Positions 59,674 through 64,000 of a stretch of 64,000 bases of DNA are shown piece after piece. Under the pieces are notes generated by a model. That model had not been told where the DNA came from. It did no database searches and saw nothing but the letters and a program-made list of their open reading frames with translations. The first letter of the stretch is position 1. Each line of letters opens with the position of its first letter. This stretch comes from Oceanospirillum sanctuarii (lineage in GTDB: Bacteria; Pseudomonadota; Gammaproteobacteria; Pseudomonadales; Halomonadaceae): the NCBI RefSeq assembly GCF_002150805.1, contig NZ_MTBA01000003.1:645927-709926 (forward strand), in the 5' to 3' direction. A program made the translations under genes and the position numbers.

Positions 59674-60024
59674 ATGACGGCGGACGTTTACATTCCCCAG
59701 GCCATGACATTGACCGATTCAGCGGCTAACAAGGTTCGTGAATTGATCGAGGCAGAGCAAAACCCAAACCTGAAGTTACGTGTTTACGTGACCGGTGGTG
59801 GCTGCTCCGGCTTCCAGTACGGTTTTGATTTTGATGAAAGCGACCAGGAAGATGATACTGTCATTGAGAATGATGGAGTCAAAATGGTTGTGGATCCGAT
59901 GAGCTATCCGTACTTGGTTGGCTCGGTTGTAGATTATCAGGAAGGCTTGCAGGGGGCTCAGTTCCTCGTGCAAAACCCAAATGCAACGACGACCTGTGGC
60001 TGTGGATCTTCATTCACCGTATAA
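59674..60024 (+). CDS. erpA: Iron-sulfur cluster insertion protein ErpA
   Basis: A 116-residue A-type carrier passing Fe-S clusters to targets such as isoprenoid enzymes. The three cluster cysteines lie in [11 protein letters not shown] and the C-terminal TTCGCGSSF. The start at 59674 ([13 protein letters not shown]) follows CGGAGCGAA; seven upstream codons are open but not conserved. It is single, between the bactofilin operon and the convergent anmK. Confidence 0.97.
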   Translation: MTADVYIPQAMTLTDSAANKVRELIEAEQNPNLKLRVYVTGGGCSGFQYGFDFDESDQEDDTVIENDGVKMVVDPMSYPYLVGSVVDYQEGLQGAQFLVQNPNATTTCGCGSSFTV

Positions 60025-60051
60025 ACCAGTGGCAGTAGACAGTATGAATTT

Positions 60052-60080
60052 AAAAGGCAGCTCAATGAGCTGCCTTTTTT
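60052..60080. terminator. Bidirectional terminator between erpA and anmK
   Basis: AAAAGGCAGCTC-AAT-GAGCTGCCTTTT, a perfect stem with A/T runs on both sides. Confidence 0.9.
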
Positions 60081-60113
60081 GTTTCAGTTTCCTGGTTTGA
60101 AAAGCGAGTCTGG

Positions 60114-61214
60114 TCAGGCTGGGTAGATAGCTCCCAGAATCCGTTCTCCCTTAGCTCCGGTTGCGCTTGGAAGATTGCCCGGCAATCCAAGAAGGGTTTG
60201 GCGTGCAAGCCAGGCAAAAGCCGCAGCTTCTATCCAGTCAGGGGCGATGCCAAGATCTGTTGTGGTCTTAAGGCTGACGGTTGGTGCGTAATGTTGGATC
60301 TGTTCCAGCAGTAGGGTGTTATGACTGCCGCCACCGCAGATAAAGGCTTCACAGCATTCATTCGTATTGAGCTGATGCGCAATGATTCTTGCCGTCAGTG
60401 CGGTAAGGGTAAAACTAATGTCATGCCAGCTATAGTCTTTTCCCTTCAGATAAGGCTCCAGCCATTGGTGGTTAAAATATTCCCTGCCGGTACTTTTAGG
60501 TGCTAGTGCTGAAAAGTAGCTTTCCTCAAGCATGCTGTTGAGCAGCTCGGGCTCCAGTGTGCCTAGTCGGGCGGTATTGCCGGAGGTGTCGAAGTTTTCA
60601 CCAGTATGCCGGTGATGCCAATAATCGATCAGGCAGTTACCGGGGCCGCAGTCATAGCCCAGCCCTTTATTCAGCAGAGTAATATTGCTGATGCCGCCGA
60701 TATTGATAAACGCCTTCTCAGCTTCCTGGCTATTCTGACCGGATGCATTGAAAAGCCAGCGATGGAAGGCCGGAACTAAAGGTGCACCCTGACCTCCAGC
60801 AGCAACGTCCCGGGTTCTGAAATCACAAACGACGGTGATACCTATCTTTTCGGTCAGCCGAGCGTGATCGGTAATCTGGAAGCTATAGGGCAGTAGGTTA
60901 TTAGGGGCGTGATCAATGGTATGACCATGGCTGCCAATCGCGGCTATCTGGTCAGAAGAGATGTTTGCTTCTGACAGAAGTTGATTAACCGCTGTGGCAA
61001 AAAGATCTGCCAATTCTCCACTGATAGTCGCCATTTCAGCCTTGGAGCAGGCATCGTTCAGGGCAAGATTCAAAATGCGCTGTCTGAATTCTGGCTGATA
61101 AGGGATATCAATAGCGTGATGGATGCGGAAGGACGATTCGCTGAATTCAACCAGTGCCGCGTCTACACCGTCGGCACTGGTTCCGGACATCAGTCCGATA
61201 TAAAGGTTACTCAC
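60114..61214 (-). CDS. anmK: Anhydro-N-acetylmuramic acid kinase
   Basis: A 366-residue sugar kinase recycling anhydroMurNAc from the cell wall to MurNAc-6-phosphate. It has the phosphate loop YIGLMSGTSADGVDAAL at the start and GSHGHTIDHAP. The central NIGGISNITLL, CGPGNCLIDYW and the ICGGGSHNTLL block follow. It overlaps the M23 endopeptidase gene by 8 bp, so the two cell-wall genes are coupled. Confidence 0.97.
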   Translation of the reverse strand: MSNLYIGLMSGTSADGVDAALVEFSESSFRIHHAIDIPYQPEFRQRILNLALNDACSKAEMATISGELADLFATAVNQLLSEANISSDQIAAIGSHGHTIDHAPNNLLPYSFQITDHARLTEKIGITVVCDFRTRDVAAGGQGAPLVPAFHRWLFNASGQNSQEAEKAFINIGGISNITLLNKGLGYDCGPGNCLIDYWHHRHTGENFDTSGNTARLGTLEPELLNSMLEESYFSALAPKSTGREYFNHQWLEPYLKGKDYSWHDISFTLTALTARIIAHQLNTNECCEAFICGGGSHNTLLLEQIQHYAPTVSLKTTTDLGIAPDWIEAAAFAWLARQTLLGLPGNLPSATGAKGERILGAIYPA

Positions 61215-62484
61215 TGCTTAACTGAGCCAGCTGACGGCTAGGGTAGGTCTCGAGGTTGCCCAGCAGGTTGCTGGCATACTGGTCAAAGCGTTCACGCTCT
61301 TTCTTCGCAATTGGCTCTACATCCGGGAACTTAATGGTAACCGGGTTTTTATGGATGCCGTTCACACGGAACTCATAATGCAGATGAGGACCGCTTGCTA
61401 AACCTGTGCTGCCCACATAGCCAATGATCTGGCCTTGTTTCACGGTGCGGCCTTCTTTAATACCGCGGCCAAACTTGCTCATGTGGGCATATAGCGTGGT
61501 GTAACGGCTGCCATGTTTCAGGACAACGTGATTGCCATAGCTACGGCTGAAACGGGATTTAATGATTTTGCCATCACCGGTTGCGCGGATCGGCGTTCCG
61601 GTACGGGCTGCATAGTCGGTACCGCGGTGAGAACGGAAGCGGTTCAGAACAGGATGGAAGCGGCGCTTGGTGAAGTGTGAGCTAATACGGGTAAAGTCTA
61701 CCGGTGAGCGCAGGAACTGCTTGCGCATACTACGGCCATCCGGGGAGTAGTAATCACTCTTGCCGGACTGATCGGTATAGCGAACAGCTCTGTGAGTTTG
61801 TCCCTGAGTGGTGAACTCGGCAGCTAAGATGTTGCCGTCACGGAAACGAACACCGTCCAGATATTCCTGATAATAAAGTACCTTAAAACTATCCCCCGGG
61901 CGGATATCCAGAGAGAAGTCGATATCCCAACCGAAGATATTTGCCAGTGCCATAATGGTCTGCTGGCTCATAGCCGCGTTTTCACCCGCTGTGAAGAAGG
62001 CACCTTTAATCTCACCTTCTGAATAGCGCAGAACCTTCTCCGGTTCACGGCTCAGCTTCTCTTCGATGTAATCACCCTGATCATTACGGTTAAAGAGAGA
62101 TAGAGAAAGGGGAGAGGTATCAAGGCGTACAGAGATGAGGTTTTTGTTCTCATCTCGTTTGAAGTGAATGCTTTGGCCCGGCATCAGCAAAGAGAGATCC
62201 GTTTTAACTTGCTTGCTGTGCAGGATTTTGTAGAGCTCAGAGGCAGGCACGCCTGCACGATCAAAAAGCTCAGACAGCGTTTCACCCTTTTGCACGGTAT
62301 AGGAATCCCAGTCATCGCTTAGACGAGGCCAGGTTTGTACTCGCTCTTCGATACTAAGATCCAATGGGATATCAATTCGTTTTGCCGAAACATCTTGGCT
62401 GGAGACGAGCGCAACAACAACAGCCAGCAGAATGATCAAACCTAAGATGATATGGTGTTTTAATTGTTGTGCGCGTCTAAGCAT
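61207..62484 (-). CDS. mepM: M23 family murein endopeptidase (MepM-like)
   Basis: A 425-residue membrane-anchored zinc peptidase that opens peptide cross-links for cell-wall growth. One N-terminal membrane helix (about 11-29). An OapA/LysM-like region follows: DSYTVQKGETLSELFDRAG (about 61-79) and a second LysM-type stretch in RPGDSFKVLYYQEY. The catalytic M23 domain (about 280-390) has HRGTDYAARTGTP (His-x3-Asp) and GPHLHYEF (HxH). It reads toward anmK and is divergent from tyrS. Confidence 0.93.
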   Translation of the reverse strand: MLRRAQQLKHHIILGLIILLAVVVALVSSQDVSAKRIDIPLDLSIEERVQTWPRLSDDWDSYTVQKGETLSELFDRAGVPASELYKILHSKQVKTDLSLLMPGQSIHFKRDENKNLISVRLDTSPLSLSLFNRNDQGDYIEEKLSREPEKVLRYSEGEIKGAFFTAGENAAMSQQTIMALANIFGWDIDFSLDIRPGDSFKVLYYQEYLDGVRFRDGNILAAEFTTQGQTHRAVRYTDQSGKSDYYSPDGRSMRKQFLRSPVDFTRISSHFTKRRFHPVLNRFRSHRGTDYAARTGTPIRATGDGKIIKSRFSRSYGNHVVLKHGSRYTTLYAHMSKFGRGIKEGRTVKQGQIIGYVGSTGLASGPHLHYEFRVNGIHKNPVTIKFPDVEPIAKKERERFDQYASNLLGNLETYPSRQLAQLSSE

Positions 62485-62621
62485 AAGAAATAAAACCAGA
62501 AACTATGGGTGAAATCGTTGGGTAACCGTACCTGAATGCTATAATGTATGCCATTTTTTCCAAGTTACAATTGGTGAAAAACATTCGATATATGTTGCCG
62601 AAATTGACATAGGGTAGATAG

Positions 62622-63824
62622 ATGACTTCCGTTGCAGAAGCTTTGGCGCTGATCAAGCGTGGTACAGAAGAAATATTGGTAGAAGAAGAGCTGGTCAAGA
62701 AGCTGGAAAGCGGCCGGGTACTGCGTATTAAAGCGGGCTTTGATCCAACCGCGCCTGATCTGCATCTGGGTCACACTGTTCTTATTAATAAGCTGCGTCA
62801 CTTTCAGGAGCTGGGTCACCATGTGATGTTCCTGATTGGTGACTTTACCGGACGTATCGGTGATCCGACCGGTAAAAACGTAACCCGTAAGCCGCTGACG
62901 GAAGAAGAAGTTGCTCAGAACGCAAAAACCTATACCGAACAGGTTTTCAAGATTCTGGATCCTGAAAAGACAGAGGTGTGCTTTAACTCTGATTGGATGG
63001 GCAAGATGTCGGCTTCTGAAATGATTCAGCTGGCGGCACAGCAAACGGTTGCCCGTATGCTGGAGCGTGATGATTTCAGTAAGCGCTATAAAGGCAATCA
63101 GTCCATCTCAATTCACGAGTTCCTCTATCCATTAGTGCAGGGTTATGACTCCGTCGCTATGAAGGCGGATGTTGAGCTGGGTGGTACCGATCAGAAATTT
63201 AACCTGTTGATGGGGCGCGAGCTGCAGAAAGGCGCCGGTCAGGAGCCGCAGATCTGTATTACCGTGCCCATTCTGGAAGGTCTGGATGGCGTACAGAAGA
63301 TGTCCAAGTCATTGGGCAACTATGTGGGTATCAATGATGCGCCGGGCGAGATGTTCGGTAAGATCGTTTCTATGCCTGACTCTCTGATGTGGCGTTACTT
63401 TGAGCTGTTGAGTTTCCGTCCAATGAGCGAAATCGAAGAGCTTCGTCGTTCTGTGGAAGAAGAGGGTGCAAATCCTCGTGATGTCAAAATGGAGCTGGCA
63501 CGTGAGTTGGTAGCACGTTTCCACGATGAGGAGGCCGCTGCAAACGCGCACAAAGGTGCCGGTAATCGTCTGAAGGATGGTGAGCTACCTGAAGATCTGC
63601 CGGAAGTGACGGTTGATTTTGAAGGGCAGGAAGAGGTTCCTGTATCTGCGGTGATCAATAAAGCAGGTCTGACCAAGAACTCCAAAGCTGCACGCGATAT
63701 GCTGACCGCTGGTAGTGTGAAAGTTGATGGCGAAGTTGCCGATCCTGCTATGAAACTACAGAAGGGTAAAACCTATGTATGTCAGGCTGGTAAGAAGCAA
63801 TTTGCTAAAGTGACTCTGGCTTAA
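62622..63824 (+). CDS. tyrS: Tyrosyl-tRNA synthetase
   Basis: A 400-residue class I synthetase. The HIGH motif is HLGHTVL (residues 46-52), and the KMSKS motif is [11 protein letters not shown] (227-237). The C-terminal S4-like domain covers about 335-400 and ends in [10 protein letters not shown]. The short distance between HIGH and KMSKS and the 400-residue size fit the TyrRS type found before rRNA operons in pseudomonads (TyrZ-like). A terminator follows. Confidence 0.97.
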   Translation: MTSVAEALALIKRGTEEILVEEELVKKLESGRVLRIKAGFDPTAPDLHLGHTVLINKLRHFQELGHHVMFLIGDFTGRIGDPTGKNVTRKPLTEEEVAQNAKTYTEQVFKILDPEKTEVCFNSDWMGKMSASEMIQLAAQQTVARMLERDDFSKRYKGNQSISIHEFLYPLVQGYDSVAMKADVELGGTDQKFNLLMGRELQKGAGQEPQICITVPILEGLDGVQKMSKSLGNYVGINDAPGEMFGKIVSMPDSLMWRYFELLSFRPMSEIEELRRSVEEEGANPRDVKMELARELVARFHDEEAAANAHKGAGNRLKDGELPEDLPEVTVDFEGQEEVPVSAVINKAGLTKNSKAARDMLTAGSVKVDGEVADPAMKLQKGKTYVCQAGKKQFAKVTLA

Positions 63825-63856
63825 TTGGCAGAGCAATACTTTATATAGCAATCATA

Positions 63857-63885
63857 AAGACCCGGCTTAGCCGGGTCTTTTTCGT
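63857..63885 (+). terminator. Terminator after tyrS
   Basis: AAAGACCCGGC-TTA-GCCGGGTCTTT followed by TTC, isolating tyrS from the next promoter. Confidence 0.88.
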
Positions 63886-63926
63886 TCTGGGCTTGTTTAG
63901 ATGCCGTTCGGCTGTGGGTCTCGGCA

Positions 63927-64000
63927 ATAAAATGAAGTTTTTGTAATTATTTTCAGTTTAGGGGTTGTGCGCTCGGTTTTTGTGCGTATAATGCGCCCTC
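63927..64000 (+). promoter_or_regulatory. rRNA-type promoter with UP element (start of an rRNA operon likely beyond window)
   Basis: TTGTGC (63965-63970), a 16-bp spacer and perfect TATAAT (63987-63992) are followed by GCGCCCTC, the GC-rich discriminator typical of stringently controlled rRNA promoters. The stretch 63927-63960 is strongly A/T-rich like an UP element. As I recall, tyrZ precedes a 16S-23S-5S operon in Pseudomonas. The transcript itself is outside the window. Confidence 0.72.

Overview
This window looks like chromosomal backbone from a marine-type gammaproteobacterium of the Pseudomonadales/Oceanospirillales side. This is an inference from gene order and protein sequence; there is no 16S rRNA inside the window. 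The tmRNA tag is ANDENYALAA, Fur lacks the structural-zinc cysteine pair, and long blocks follow the order I recall for Pseudomonas aeruginosa: smpB-ratA-rnfH-bamE-fur-recN-grpE-dnaK-dnaJ, dapB-carAB-greA-yhbY-ftsH-folP-glmM-tpiA-secG-tRNA-rimP-nusA-infB-rbfA-truB-rpsO-pnp, panDCB-folK-pcnB-crcZ-cbrBA-gluQ-dksA, and hemJ/argC-bactofilin-erpA-anmK-mepM-tyrS before an rRNA operon.

Layout. 1-2.6 kb: the tail of a sensor kinase, a small unknown protein, a PanE-like reductase and an AT-rich membrane protein of phage-defence (putative Abi) type next to the ssrA 3' end. 2.7-7.3 kb: ssrA and smpB (ribosome rescue), ratA-rnfH, bamE, fur, recN. 7.6-13.4 kb: the grpE-dnaK-dnaJ chaperone set with two sigma-32 promoters, cysE, dapB. 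13.7-18.6 kb: carAB and greA. 18.7-25.1 kb: yhbY, then ftsH-folP-glmM-tpiA-secG, with no rlmE in its usual place. 25.2-34.1 kb: tRNA-Leu(GAG), initiator tRNA and the translation/RNA-decay operon rimP to pnp. 34.2-39.8 kb: a thiolase, panD, panCB, folK, pcnB.

39.8-45.1 kb is the most interesting part. It holds a CbrA-type transporter/sensor kinase, its sigma-54 response regulator CbrB, a 58-residue membrane ORF (cbrX-like) whose end overlaps the start of cbrA, and a gene-free 765-bp stretch. That stretch has the layout of a CrcZ-type regulatory RNA: a sigma-54 promoter, upstream TGTTAC/GTAACA elements, about eight clusters of A-rich AANAANAA motifs and a strong terminator. The arrangement predicts a carbon catabolite repression switch in which CbrAB drives an RNA decoy for Hfq/Crc.

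45.2-64 kb: gluQ, dksA, an aminotransferase, sfsA, three little-known genes (Rieske protein, pentapeptide protein, APH-like/P-loop kinase), hemL, thiE, thiD, hemJ, a ClC channel, then argC, a membrane coiled-coil protein with a bactofilin, erpA, anmK, an M23 endopeptidase and tyrS. The last 75 bases contain an rRNA-type promoter with an AT-rich upstream element, so an rRNA operon probably begins just outside the window.
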